Part shown: in pieces, positions 19,783 to 28,004 of the stretch | How positions within the stretch are numbered: position 1 is the stretch's first letter | Layout: every line of letters begins with the position of its first letter | Assembly: GCA_944392595.1 (NCBI GenBank) | Contig: CALXXD010000004.1 | Coordinates: forward strand, 52,432-116,431 | DNA from: an uncultured Alphaproteobacteria bacterium | Lineage (GTDB): Bacteria; Pseudomonadota; Alphaproteobacteria; Rs-D84 | Direction of reading: 5' to 3' | Length of the DNA: 64,000 nucleotides | Made by a program: the position numbers and the translations under genes | The notes under the pieces: generated by a model | Told to the model about the DNA's origin: nothing | Seen by the model: only the letters and a program-made list of their open reading frames with translations | Database searches by the model: none

Positions 19783-19989
19783 ATGATAACACCGTCCGAT
19801 ATTTTATTGGTTGCAAAATACGCAGTTGCGATAATGATTGTTATCACAATCGTATTGGCGCCGGCATGGTTGGCGCGTCAAACCGGTAAAAATAAACAGG
19901 ATATGATTCTGGTTCGTCTGGCCAGTTGGATATTCGGCTGGACGGGCATCGGATGGCTTTGGTCATTATTTTGGTCATCAAAAAAATAA
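19783..19989 (+). CDS. superinfection immunity-like small membrane protein
   Basis: 68 residues with two hydrophobic segments (VAIMIVITIVLAPAWLA and ASWIFGWTGIGWLWSLFW). The GWTGIGW motif in the second is the mark of the superinfection-immunity protein family, first known from a phage protein that blocks entry of a second phage genome. Chromosomal homologues are common and mostly uncharacterised. It lies six bases after enolase and is probably co-transcribed. A terminator follows at once. Confidence 0.7.
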   Translation: MITPSDILLVAKYAVAIMIVITIVLAPAWLARQTGKNKQDMILVRLASWIFGWTGIGWLWSLFWSSKK

Positions 19990-20011
19990 TCCCCACCCTG
20001 GGGATTTTTTT
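19989..20011 (+). terminator. terminator of the eno transcription unit
   Basis: ATCCCC/GGGGAT stem with a 5-base loop, followed by seven T residues. Confidence 0.85.
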
Positions 20012-20024
20012 ACCCAAAAATAAA

Positions 20025-20935
20025 ACGCCCCCGCGGAATAAAGTTTCCACACAGAGGGAAACTCAGCCCGCAACGAGAACACAACAAGTTCCTCATCTAG
20101 CGGAGGGGTGGCGCGATACCGGGCCCCACGAAAATGCAATTTTTCGTGGGTGGTTGTGCCGGGGTGGTCTGTTCCAAATGCCCACATTGTGGGGCATATA
20201 CTACATAACACGAACGCACCAATGCCCACCGCCCCCGGGCCCCGCGCAAACCCTGTTTGCGTGGGTGGATTCCGGGCGGGGGGTGTCGCGCCCCGCGCGA
20301 CGGGGGGTGGGGACTTGTCACCCGAAGCCTTGGCGAAGGATGATTTATCACCCGAAGCCTCGGCGAAGGGTAATCTGTCACGAGTAACGAGTTGCGAGTA
20401 ACTAGTAACCAATGCCCACCGCCAAAGAATAGAAAGAATCACAGTAATTCGTCGCGTTGGTCGTATGAATGCCCACCGCCCCCGGGCCCCGCGCAAACCC
20501 TGTTTGCGTGGGTGGATTTCGGGCGGGGGGTGTCGCGCCCCGCGCGACGGGGGGTGGGTCTTGTCACCCGAAGCCTTGGCGAAGGATGAAACACGAGTAA
20601 CTAGTAACAAGTCACGAGTAACTCCCCCTTGTCATTGCGAAGGAGCGCGAAACGTTGAAAACGTTGGCGTACGCCTGTGGCAATCCAGTTATAATATGTC
20701 TGCGGGCATTCGCCCGCAGTGCTTTTTTATTTACTGGATCGCCACGGTCGTTTTACTCCCTCGCGATGACAAAGGGGACTAAGTGGATAATCCCGCAGTC
20801 TCTAAACCACCCCGCCCCAACCACCCACGCGACACGTCGCGCGGGGCCCGGGTATTTGGGCACCCCTCCAATGGAGGGGAACTTAGCCCGCGACGGGAAA
20901 TACGAGTCACGAGTTAGGAGTCACGAGTAACTAAG
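20025..20935. repeat. composite GC-rich intergenic repeat block 1
   Basis: A mosaic of modules also found at 32.4, 56.8-57.3 and 63.2-64.0 kb: a GC-rich module with CGCAAAC/GTTTGCG and GTCGCG/CGCGAC dyads (two copies here, near 20220 and 20470), a short TCACCCGAAGCC...GAAGG module, runs of ACGAGTAAC, and one palindromic element of about 142 bp (20630-20771). ORFs here are translations of repeats in Pro/Arg/Gly-rich frames, and none has a ribosome site or a family match. Confidence 0.8.
20630..20771. mobile_element. MITE-like palindromic element, copy 1
   Basis: 142 bp bounded by TGTCATTGCG and CGCGATGACA. The imperfect terminal arms pair again internally at GGCAATCCAG/CTGGATCGCC, and a central CTGCGGGC/GCCCGCAG hairpin is present. 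There is no coding capacity. Near-identical copies lie at 63430-63572 and 63842-63984, and split parts in 56772-57208. It is compatible with a miniature inverted-repeat or REP-type element. Confidence 0.65.
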
Positions 20936-20971
20936 CACCCAAGCCGCGATAAAAAATATAAAAAGAAAAAA

Positions 20972-20998
20972 TCCCGCGGGACACGACACCCCACGGGA
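20972..20998 (-). terminator. terminator of the 51-residue ORF
   Basis: TCCCGTGG/CCGCGGGA hairpin (one G-T wobble) followed by TTTTTTC on the minus strand. Confidence 0.7.
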
Positions 20999-21019
20999 CA
21001 AAAATCAATTTTTCACAGG

Positions 21020-21175
21020 TTATTTCTGAATTTGTCCATCATCAATTTTCAAATTCCGCTTTAACCATTCTGCCTTTAAATTAACAACTGATGCGGCATG
21101 TCTGTACCCCGCACCACGCGTTTTGGCATTCAATGTTGCGGCTGCTTTTGTAAGATCATTTGTCTTTTCAGTCAT
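21020..21175 (-). CDS. small hypothetical protein (51 residues)
   Basis: ATG-initiated ORF with AAAGGCG upstream and a proper terminator 20 bases downstream. The product is basic and soluble (MTEKTNDLTKAAATLNAKTR, then GYRHAASVVNLKAEWLKRN). Coding-like composition, ribosome site and terminator support a real gene. No family is recognised. It sits between the repeat block and the OmpA lipoprotein gene on the same strand. Confidence 0.6.
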   Translation of the reverse strand: MTEKTNDLTKAAATLNAKTRGAGYRHAASVVNLKAEWLKRNLKIDDGQIQK

Positions 21176-21266
21176 ATTCAACGCCTTTATATAACCACCA
21201 CGGCAAGACGAAATATATACTAATAATTGTTTTTTGTCAAGTATTTACTTCGCCCCGCCCTGTAAA

Positions 21267-22895
21267 TTATTCAGAACACCCGTACATTCCGCATACCTCT
21301 GTTTGGTCGGGCATAACATATTCTTCGACCACAGTAATCGGTTTTTGCGGTTTTTCTGTATAATGAACTTCCTTGATAACCTGGACACGGCGATTCGCAG
21401 CATTCGCGACACCATCGCCCGTCTGGACGGCCAAATCTTCTTCACCCGCAGAAACCGCGACGATTTGGCTGGCCGGGATGCCGTATTTAATCAGCATTTT
21501 TTGAACTGCATCTGCGCGCCGCCCGCCCAAAGCATAGTTATAATCATTTGTACCCATCGTATCCGTATGTCCGATAACAGAAACTTTGATATTTTTACTT
21601 TCCTGGGTTGCAGACGCCAACTGCTTGATTAACTGTTCATATTCAGGCTTGATTGTGGCCTTGTCAAAATCGAACAAGATTTCGAACACTTCCTCCATCA
21701 CGCGCTGTTTGGGTTCCAACGGAATTTGTTGCACTTTGATAAATGTTTTTTCGTATGATTTTTGTGCGTTCGCATTTGCAGCCGCCAACTGATCCAATCT
21801 TTGATTAATCGCCATCAGTTCGGCCCGCATTGCCATCATCATATTAATAAACTCTTCGCGCGTAACCAATTCATCGCTGACCTGGGGAATTTGTTCAGTT
21901 TGAACATCCATCACCTGGGCTTCTTCAACACCGCCACCATCCACAGCAGTTTCGGCGGCCACAGGCACACAATTGGTATCATCTTTATGCACACAGCGAC
22001 GCACGCTGTTATCATTAACGTTATTGCTGTCACTGATGGTTTTGTCACCGCCATAGATATTTTGATTAAACACCAACGGCTGCACAGGTTCTGGATTAAT
22101 TAAATGTTCAGGCACATTAACGTTATTAACAATAATTACCCCCTCGCGCGCTTTGGATCCCCGCATAGCAGACAAATTGCGCGTATCAGGGTAATATTCC
22201 TGGGTCTGCTTTTTCTGGACCTTTGGCGTAACGGTATCGCGTTCAACCGCCACCAAGACGTCCCCAGTTGCCGTCATTGTTGTTTGCGTTGTTTCAGTTG
22301 TAATCTGGCTGACACCATCCTGGGTTGTAACAGTATTGCTGATAACGGTTCCGCTGTTATTTTCCAACGCCTGCATAGTTTTATAAAAACGCCCACGGCA
22401 TTCTTCGGCGGTCCCGGTCTGACCACTGGCCGCAGCGGTCAGCCAACAATCATATTTTGCCTGGGCCTCGGCCGCCAATTGAGGCTGAGTCATACTGGCG
22501 TCATTTACCAACTGATCTAATAATTCATTGTACGCGTTATGCAATTCGAACGAAGCCTGTTCATCCTCGACCGGCCAATTATCCAGCATTTCCGGATACG
22601 GCAATTCGCCACTGAACGCGGCCACAGCCTTTTGTGCGAAATATTCACCAATATCAGGATAACCACTTGTACCCGCATTATAAATTGCATACGAACGATA
22701 ATTCATCGCCAACTGATTCAGAAAAGAATCTTTGTGTGGTGCAGAATAAACATCCAAACTTTCCACATAATCAACCGTCGGCGTCGCCACAGGCGCATAT
22801 TCACCCGATTGATTATTACCCGCACAGGCCGCCAAAGCAACCACAGACGTCATCACCAACACACGTGAAGCAAAAACAAAAGATTTATTTTTCAT
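21267..22895 (-). CDS. OmpA-family outer-membrane lipoprotein
   Basis: 542 residues. A lipoprotein signal with lipobox ALAAC (about Cys24) is followed by about 350 residues of unrecognised periplasmic sequence, a helical stretch (MRAELMAINQRLDQLAAANAN, about 360-380), and an OmpA C-terminal peptidoglycan-binding domain (about 405-515: LFDFDKATIKPEYEQL, VIGHTDTMGTNDYNYALGGRRA, AANRRVQV). Such proteins tether the outer membrane to the cell wall. The last 25 residues add two cysteines (CGMYGC). Longer than Pal because of the unique middle region. Confidence 0.88.
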   Translation of the reverse strand: MKNKSFVFASRVLVMTSVVALAACAGNNQSGEYAPVATPTVDYVESLDVYSAPHKDSFLNQLAMNYRSYAIYNAGTSGYPDIGEYFAQKAVAAFSGELPYPEMLDNWPVEDEQASFELHNAYNELLDQLVNDASMTQPQLAAEAQAKYDCWLTAAASGQTGTAEECRGRFYKTMQALENNSGTVISNTVTTQDGVSQITTETTQTTMTATGDVLVAVERDTVTPKVQKKQTQEYYPDTRNLSAMRGSKAREGVIIVNNVNVPEHLINPEPVQPLVFNQNIYGGDKTISDSNNVNDNSVRRCVHKDDTNCVPVAAETAVDGGGVEEAQVMDVQTEQIPQVSDELVTREEFINMMMAMRAELMAINQRLDQLAAANANAQKSYEKTFIKVQQIPLEPKQRVMEEVFEILFDFDKATIKPEYEQLIKQLASATQESKNIKVSVIGHTDTMGTNDYNYALGGRRADAVQKMLIKYGIPASQIVAVSAGEEDLAVQTGDGVANAANRRVQVIKEVHYTEKPQKPITVVEEYVMPDQTEVCGMYGCSE

Positions 22896-22994
22896 AAAAA
22901 ATCCCTTTCTGTAATCTTTGTTATTATACGATTTTTTGACATACGAGTAAAGCGAAAATCACGTATTAAATTAAAAACCGCCACACGGCGATTT

Positions 22995-23810
22995 TTAATT
23001 GCCCAAAAACTGGACCGCCAAATTTCCAATATTTCCAATAGATCCCAAACCACCGCCACTGGTGATGCCACTTACCGCATCCATAATAGTCCCAGTATTC
23101 GTTGGTTGTCCCAAATTGGTAATCGTGTCCGTCAAAAATTCGCCCCACATTTGACGTTTGCGCGCAGACAATTTCGCATCGGAACACTTTTCAATTTTAT
23201 TCGTCAAATTTCCAAACATAGTAACTTCATTCGCCCCATATAAATCTTCGGCAGAAAAGTCAATCAAGTTGAAAACATCATAAATATTCGACACTGTAAC
23301 TGTTTCATCGCGCGAGCAACCCGACAACGATCCGTCGGAACAGTGCGTTGCGACCTTGGCCATTGGGAAACCATACCAAACCATATTTTTATCGCTGTCA
23401 GAACCGAACCAATCATAACAAATCACGTCCTGCATATCAGTTCCCGCCGCGATACCAACACGCCTTGCATATCCACCCTCGGGCGATTCACAGCGCTCCA
23501 TCCCCAACCTGCGTTCGACCTGATCCGCGGTCATAGCGCCTGTTTTTGCCCATTCTTTTACCATATTATTGACCCAATTGATTTCTTGACTGGTTGGGAT
23601 ACATTCAGCAGTTAATTGCCTTTGTTGATTGGTTAATTGTTGAACCCCGCCAATAATCCCCAGCACAGTTGGAACCAAACTTGCCGTGGTGGTCGAAGTT
23701 GTCGATTCAGCCGCCGCAACCGGTGCGGCTTTGTTAATCGTAATGGCAAAGCCCGGCATCCCAGCCAAGCAAACCACTGCACAGACAAAAAGCAGTAAAA
23801 ATTTTTTCAT
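22995..23810 (-). CDS. secreted protein of unknown function
   Basis: 271 residues with a clear signal peptide (MKKFLLLFVCAVVCLAGMPGFA). The mature part holds about seven Cys, a helical region (QEINWVNNMVKEWAKTGAM) and a Gly-rich C-terminus (SGGGLGSIGNIGNLAVQF). No known domain is recognised. Spacing of the cysteines suggests disulfides in the periplasm or outside the cell. It is transcribed alone towards the OmpA gene. Confidence 0.7.
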   Translation of the reverse strand: MKKFLLLFVCAVVCLAGMPGFAITINKAAPVAAAESTTSTTTASLVPTVLGIIGGVQQLTNQQRQLTAECIPTSQEINWVNNMVKEWAKTGAMTADQVERRLGMERCESPEGGYARRVGIAAGTDMQDVICYDWFGSDSDKNMVWYGFPMAKVATHCSDGSLSGCSRDETVTVSNIYDVFNLIDFSAEDLYGANEVTMFGNLTNKIEKCSDAKLSARKRQMWGEFLTDTITNLGQPTNTGTIMDAVSGITSGGGLGSIGNIGNLAVQFLGN

Positions 23811-23896
23811 CTCTCTTGTGACGAATTATAACACAAAAAAAAATTGGAATAAATATAAAAATTGCATTTTGCATAATGTCGCGCTAAACTGGACAC

Positions 23897-24376
23897 GTGC
23901 AAGGTGACAAACGCAGTTTTATAATCTTTTTCAAACACAGACGCCTGAAACGCCTGTGGCAGTTTTTCTTTACAGGCTGGGGATTGGTTATGGTTGCTGC
24001 GTTAATTGCGGGTTCGTTATTCACGCGTCAATTATTATGGACGCCAATATCTGCCATAAATATGACGGACATAGTAACAAATCAATTCAAAATGTCGAAC
24101 GCATCATTTGCAGGCACTGATACAAATGGCGAACCTTTTGACATCCACGCCGACAGTGGCCGCCAAGAATACAACCAACCCGACATAATATTGCTGGACA
24201 AAGTATCCGGGAACATAACCCGCGTATCAGATGGAAAAAAAATAACCGATAATATAACCGCCGACATTGGACGATATAATCGAAAAACACGAACGATTAC
24301 TTTGATGGACAACGTCCGCATAGATTCCAGCAATGGCGACAAAGTCAGAACAGATGAATTGGTGATAAAATTATGA
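23897..24376 (+). CDS. lptC: LPS export protein LptC
   Basis: 159 residues. An N-terminal membrane anchor (GWGLVMVAALIAGSLF) is followed by an LptC/LptA-type beta-jellyroll (NASFAGTDTNGEPFDIHAD, VSGNITRVSDGKKI, RTITLMDNVRIDSSNGD). LptC receives lipopolysaccharide from the LptB2FG transporter and passes it to LptA. The start is a GTG with no clear ribosome site. The stop overlaps lptB by four bases (ATGA). In most relatives lptA lies between lptC and lptB; it is absent here. Confidence 0.82.
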   Translation: MQGDKRSFIIFFKHRRLKRLWQFFFTGWGLVMVAALIAGSLFTRQLLWTPISAINMTDIVTNQFKMSNASFAGTDTNGEPFDIHADSGRQEYNQPDIILLDKVSGNITRVSDGKKITDNITADIGRYNRKTRTITLMDNVRIDSSNGDKVRTDELVIKL

Positions 24377-25101
24377 AACAGTCAGTATTACGCATAGAAC
24401 ATTTATCAAAATCGTATGGCAAACGCATGGTTCTGCGCGACATATCCATGGTTGCGCGCCAGGGCGAATCGGTCGGGCTGTTGGGGCCGAACGGCGCGGG
24501 GAAAACAACCGCATTTTATTGTATCACGGGCCAGTTAAACGCAACTGGCGGCCAAATATTCTTAAACTCCCAGGACATAACACACCTGCCGTTTTATCAA
24601 CGGGCGCGTCTGCATATCGGATACCTGCCCCAGGAAAACAGTGTTTTTCGCGGGCTGACTGTGGAACAAAATATCATGGCCATACTCGAGGTTGTCGAAC
24701 CCGACCGCAAAAAACGCAAAAAGAAACTGGACGCATTGTTGGATGAATTTTCAATCACCGCCCTGCGGCGCAGCCCTGCGACCGCATTATCAGGTGGCGA
24801 ACGCAGACGCGTTGAAATTGCGCGCGCATTGGCAAATGACCCAAAATTTATATTATTGGACGAACCGTTCGCAGGCATTGACCCAATCGCAGTAAATGAA
24901 ATTCGTGATTTGGTGTCCCAATTAAAAAATCGCGGATTGGGTGTGATTATAACCGATCACAACGTTCGTGAAACATTGGGAATTACCGACCGCAGTTATG
25001 TGCTGCACGACGGAAAAATTTTGAAACACGGCACAACCGATGAAATTGTCCAAGATGAAATGGTAAAGAAAGTATATCTGGGCAAAGATTTCGTGATGTA
25101 A
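24373..25101 (+). CDS. lptB: LPS export ABC transporter ATP-binding protein LptB
   Basis: 242 residues, the normal length. Walker A GPNGAGKTT, Q-loop QENSVFRGLTVEQN, signature LSGGERRRVEIARAL, Walker B FILLDEPFAGIDP and switch His in ITDHNVRETLGI. LptB drives extraction of lipopolysaccharide from the inner membrane. Translationally coupled to lptC. Confidence 0.95.
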   Translation: MKQSVLRIEHLSKSYGKRMVLRDISMVARQGESVGLLGPNGAGKTTAFYCITGQLNATGGQIFLNSQDITHLPFYQRARLHIGYLPQENSVFRGLTVEQNIMAILEVVEPDRKKRKKKLDALLDEFSITALRRSPATALSGGERRRVEIARALANDPKFILLDEPFAGIDPIAVNEIRDLVSQLKNRGLGVIITDHNVRETLGITDRSYVLHDGKILKHGTTDEIVQDEMVKKVYLGKDFVM

Positions 25102-25135
25102 CCACGGCAACTCACAACAGAAATGCTTATCTTGC

Positions 25136-25168
25136 GGGGTTTGGTCCCGCTTCAATGCGGGACACCCC
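25136..25168. terminator. bidirectional terminator-like hairpin between convergent genes
   Basis: GTCCCGC/GCGGGAC stem within an outer GGGGT/ACCCC stem, located between the lptB stop and the stop of the convergent secreted-protein gene. No long T-tract, so it may be weak. Confidence 0.45.
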
Positions 25169-25170
25169 AT

Positions 25171-25449
25171 TTATTCCAACGGACACGCAGACGTAAATTC
25201 ATATGAACCGGTATTGTCTGTATATGTTGTATTCGTTGGTGCATACATTATGCACGAACCGGCCGGTGATGAAATCAGACAACTGTACGCCGTACCGGCG
25301 GATGTATATCCGACGGGGCACTTGTTATCCGCAATTTCCATATATTCTTCCACAATCGCAACGTATCCAGCGGGACACGAAGTAGACGGTGCGACCGCAG
25401 ATGCGCCAATCGGCGCAATCGACATAATTAAAATAAATATTCGTTTCAT
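25171..25449 (-). CDS. small secreted Cys-rich protein
   Basis: 92 residues: signal peptide (FILIMSIAPIGASA), then CPAGYVAIVEEY, a second CPVGYTSAGTAYSC, and further Cys to the end. The CPxGY pattern recurs in other secreted proteins of this window. Function unknown; several disulfides are likely. It follows the gene at 25462-25881 by 12 bases on the same strand and probably shares its structured leader. Confidence 0.65.
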   Translation of the reverse strand: MKRIFILIMSIAPIGASAVAPSTSCPAGYVAIVEEYMEIADNKCPVGYTSAGTAYSCLISSPAGSCIMYAPTNTTYTDNTGSYEFTSACPLE

Positions 25450-25461
25450 ATTCGCCCCCGT

Positions 25462-25881
25462 TTAGTCAGATAGCCCACTAAACAGCGCCGACCGGAAAGC
25501 AGAGTTCATCCGAGCGTTAATCGCACAGTCGTGTGCGCAAAGGCTTCTGCAATTTAAAGCATCCCCACTCATATTGTTGAACACCCACGACGAAACCGCT
25601 GGTGAAACCATTTTGCACCAACAATATTTGTTATCGTCGGTTGCACTGGTCGTGACATTTTCGGATTTTGTGCCAGCTGAACCACCATTTTGAGATCCGC
25701 AAAATGCAACACCCTGAATTTCTATACCGCCACAGGTTGCAGACCAATTTGACTGACCGGGAGCGCCAGAGAAACTGCTACACGTTGTTGACGGCGTTAG
25801 TTTTACGCATTTTGTGACCGCATACGTTGGCGGGATTGTTACCGCAAAAATTATGCCGGCGATGATCAAATGTTTTTTCAT
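25462..25881 (-). CDS. secreted Cys-rich protein behind a structured leader
   Basis: 139 residues from the ATG at 25881 (AAAGGAGG upstream); in-frame upstream starts lie inside the leader hairpins and are rejected. A signal peptide (MKKHLIIAGIIFAVTIPPTYA) is followed by a mature part with about ten Cys, including CWCKM and CRSLCAHDC. No family is recognised. The roughly 195-nt leader carries mutually exclusive stems and a terminator, so expression is probably controlled after transcription starts. Confidence 0.65.
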   Translation of the reverse strand: MKKHLIIAGIIFAVTIPPTYAVTKCVKLTPSTTCSSFSGAPGQSNWSATCGGIEIQGVAFCGSQNGGSAGTKSENVTTSATDDNKYCWCKMVSPAVSSWVFNNMSGDALNCRSLCAHDCAINARMNSAFRSALFSGLSD

Positions 25882-26077
25882 TCTAAACCTCCTTTTTTTC
25901 ATTGCGAATGAAAAAACCACCAAAAAGTTTAGGTGGTTGGAGGTTAGTAACTATGCAAGATAGTGTTGCTTATTCGATATATTCGCAACCCTCCAACCAA
26001 AAGTGGAGGCGATATTTTATGTCATCTCTGACACTTGCACGGGTTACTACACCCCATTGATGAAATACTCATCAACG
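25882..26077 (-). promoter_or_regulatory. structured leader RNA with attenuator-like alternative stems
   Basis: In transcript order: hairpin TTGATGA/TCATCAA (26057-26075); hairpin TGTCA-GAGA-TGACA (26020-26033); segment 1 CCTCCA (26004-26009); segment 2 TGGTTGGAGG (25990-25999); hairpins GTTGC/GCAAC (25965-25989) and ACTAT/ATAGT (25950-25964); segment 3 CCTCCAACCA (25934-25943); segment 4 GGTGGTT with a T-tract (25911-25921). Segment 2 can pair with 1 or with 3, and the end of 3 can pair with 4 as a terminator. A further perfect dyad (25894-25916) abuts the ribosome site. The class of RNA is not recognised. Confidence 0.6.
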
Positions 26078-26083
26078 TTTTTT

Positions 26084-26111
26084 ATGTTACCACAGGCGTC
26101 AATTAAATCAA
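26084..26111 (-). promoter_or_regulatory. putative sigma70-type promoter of the leader RNA
   Basis: Minus-strand TTGATT, 16-base spacer, TAACAT, giving a transcript start near 26077, just before the first leader hairpin and after the CarD terminator. Confidence 0.4.
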
Positions 26112-26142
26112 CAGCAAAGTTTTACACTTTGGGCTTTCTAAA

Positions 26143-26167
26143 TAAAAAAACCGGGATTTACCCGGTT
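26143..26167 (-). terminator. CarD gene terminator
   Basis: AACCGGG/CCCGGTT hairpin with a seven-T tract on the minus strand, directly after the CarD stop. Confidence 0.85.
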
Positions 26168-26168
26168 T

Positions 26169-26732
26169 TTATTCTTCTTCGTCTTCATCATCATTGTCGT
26201 CATCAATATCAACGGCATTCAGATCGATTTCCTTTGGAACGCCCAAAATATCTTCTATCTTTTCAGACGCCGCGTCCAAATCAATTTTGTGCAGAACGGC
26301 AAATTCCTGGGCCATGCGTTCCAACGCCCGCAAATACAACTGGCGCGCAGAAAACGTCATCGTATCTGTCGGAGTGCGCCGTTGCAGATCGCGTACAACC
26401 TCGGCCAGTTTCATGGGATCGCCCGAATTAATATTTTCCTCGTACTGGGCGGCGCGGCGTGCCCAAATCATACGTTTTGCGCCAGCCTTGCCCTTGGCTG
26501 CGGCAATAGCCTCGTCCATTTTTTTCGCAGACGTCAGCGGCCGCAGGCCCGAAATCTCGGCCCGTTCAACCGGTACGCGCAGCGTCATGTGATTACGTTC
26601 AAAATCAATAACCAGCATTTTAATTTTCTGTCCGGCGACAACTTGTTCTTCGACCCGAACCAATTTTCCAACGCCCTGGGTTGGATAAACAACATACTGG
26701 CCTGTTTTAAAATCTAATTTTTTACTTGGCAT
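26169..26732 (-). CDS. CarD family transcriptional regulator
   Basis: 187 residues. The N-terminal RNA-polymerase-interacting domain (FKTGQYVVYPTQGVGKLVRVEEQ, split around YPTQGVG) is followed by the helical DNA-interacting domain (ARRAAQYEENINSGDPMKLAEVVRDL). CarD proteins bind the RNA polymerase beta subunit and stabilise open complexes at housekeeping promoters. The tail is very acidic (about 15 D/E). ATG 26732 has AAAGG at suitable spacing; ATG 26759 is an alternative. Confidence 0.9.
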   Translation of the reverse strand: MPSKKLDFKTGQYVVYPTQGVGKLVRVEEQVVAGQKIKMLVIDFERNHMTLRVPVERAEISGLRPLTSAKKMDEAIAAAKGKAGAKRMIWARRAAQYEENINSGDPMKLAEVVRDLQRRTPTDTMTFSARQLYLRALERMAQEFAVLHKIDLDAASEKIEDILGVPKEIDLNAVDIDDDNDDEDEEE

Positions 26733-26825
26733 AATACGGATACCTTTTACAGTTGCCATTCTCTCGGTTCCACGTATTATATCACAAAAAACGCAAAAAA
26801 CAAATAATACAGTAAAAAAAGAACC

Positions 26826-26849
26826 GTTCCGCCCCAAAAGTGGCGGAAC
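26826..26849 (-). terminator. terminator of the 185-residue secreted protein gene
   Basis: GTTCCGCC/GGCGGAAC stem, then GGTTCTTTTTTT on the minus strand, downstream of the stop at 26870. Confidence 0.75.
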
Positions 26850-26869
26850 GAAGTTCCAACACATCAAAA

Positions 26870-27427
26870 CTATCTTATCGGTCGGCGCAATGAACCAGAC
26901 GTTCTGCGAACACTGGATTCACGACTGCCCGACGTAGTTTCGGCGGCAACCGCGCAAATCCATTGCCCACCCTGCAAAATAGCGGTTTGACCATCGGGGC
27001 ATTCTGGTTCTTCTATGTTCCAAGAAAAACAACTGCCGCGTTGATACGAACGATACGTTGCATTATCGTCACCGCCATACGTGTATGCGCCATATTCAGG
27101 ATTCCAATATCCAGTCGGCTGGCCACTGCACCATTTGCGATCGCCAAAACATTCAACGCAATTACCATTCGCGTCACACAATTCCATCGGATAAGCCGTT
27201 GATACATAACCATTATTCGCACGATCGCCCTTGCCCATGGCTTTACCCGTTTCCAAATCGCGACACCACAGTTTTTGACATTCTGCGGCGGTTATGCCGT
27301 CTATATCTTTGTGCTCGACCAGAATATAGCCCGGCCCACACGACGTAAATTTATCCGCCCGCGCCCCAGGCACAGCCACAATCACAGTGCAAACCATAAC
27401 AAACAAAGAAAATAAAATATTTTTCAT
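26870..27427 (-). CDS. secreted Cys-rich protein
   Basis: 185 residues: signal peptide (FSLFVMVCTVIVAVPGARA), CGPGYILVEHKDI at the mature N-terminus (like the CPAGYVAIVEEY of the gene at 25171), then about ten Cys, a NGNCVECFGDRKWC segment and a Gly/Tyr-rich stretch. The C-terminal tail is Arg/Ser-rich. A member by layout of the secreted Cys-rich set in this window; function unknown. Confidence 0.7.
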   Translation of the reverse strand: MKNILFSLFVMVCTVIVAVPGARADKFTSCGPGYILVEHKDIDGITAAECQKLWCRDLETGKAMGKGDRANNGYVSTAYPMELCDANGNCVECFGDRKWCSGQPTGYWNPEYGAYTYGGDDNATYRSYQRGSCFSWNIEEPECPDGQTAILQGGQWICAVAAETTSGSRESSVRRTSGSLRRPIR

Positions 27428-27486
27428 GCTCTCTTCTCTTTACTGTTATATTTTACACATTTTGTCACGTTTTTGCAAACCACTTT

Positions 27487-27915
27487 TTACTGACCCAACC
27501 CAGCCGGCGAAAAACGTCCGACATTATTAAACAATTCCTGGATTGCGTTCAGTTCAATTGCGGCCGGAATTTCAGTTTCATCTTCGGAAATAATCACATC
27601 AGGCAAATCATCATCGTGCAGCACCCTAATATCCGTCACGCGCGTTCCATCAACCCACGCCAATAACACGGTTTGATTATCATATTTCAACGGCAACGGC
27701 CCGCGATAATTTTCATCCGCGCCGTAATAAATCCAAACAGTATCGCCGTATATAGTTTTCACCTGGGGCGAACCGATTTCGTCCGTTAATTGTTTTGTTG
27801 TTTTTATATCCGCAACAACCGTATCCAAATCAGGCGGAAAAACGTACCCACGATGTTTGGTCTGAAAAGTACAGCCCGCCAAAACCACCGCAAAAATGAT
27901 AAATATTTTTTTCAT
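27487..27915 (-). CDS. bamE: BamE (SmpA/OmlA) family outer-membrane lipoprotein
   Basis: 142 residues from the ATG at 27915. Lipobox VLAGC (Cys15). Family features in order: HRGYVFPPD, the helix with KTTKQLTDEIGSPQVK, DTVWIYYGAD, VLLAWVDGTRVTDIRVL, and the C-terminal LFNNVGRFSP typical of alphaproteobacterial members. BamE is a lipoprotein of the BAM complex, which folds beta-barrels into the outer membrane; this genome encodes many such barrels. Length is normal for the alphaproteobacterial branch. Confidence 0.82.
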   Translation of the reverse strand: MKKIFIIFAVVLAGCTFQTKHRGYVFPPDLDTVVADIKTTKQLTDEIGSPQVKTIYGDTVWIYYGADENYRGPLPLKYDNQTVLLAWVDGTRVTDIRVLHDDDLPDVIISEDETEIPAAIELNAIQELFNNVGRFSPAGLGQ

Positions 27916-27977
27916 ACCCCAAATGTACATCAAACCCAGCCCCACGCGCAACAAAAAATTATTCCGTCCCCAAGCAA

Positions 27978-28003
27978 CAAAAAAACGGGGCAGTGCCCCG
28001 TTT
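27978..28003 (-). terminator. nifJ gene terminator
   Basis: AAACGGGGC/GCCCCGTTT stem with T-tracts on both strands; it directly follows the oxidoreductase stop on the minus strand. Confidence 0.85.
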
Positions 28004-28004
28004 T

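Noticed and set aside
19926..20930. Several Pro/Arg/Gly-rich ORFs on both strands
   Set aside because: They are translations of the composite repeats, recur in fragments at the other blocks, and have no ribosome sites.
25934..26075. Hammerhead ribozyme, T-box or known riboswitch in the leader
   Set aside because: The CUGAUGA/GAAA core, the T-box sequence and the signature loops of the riboswitch classes I know are absent.
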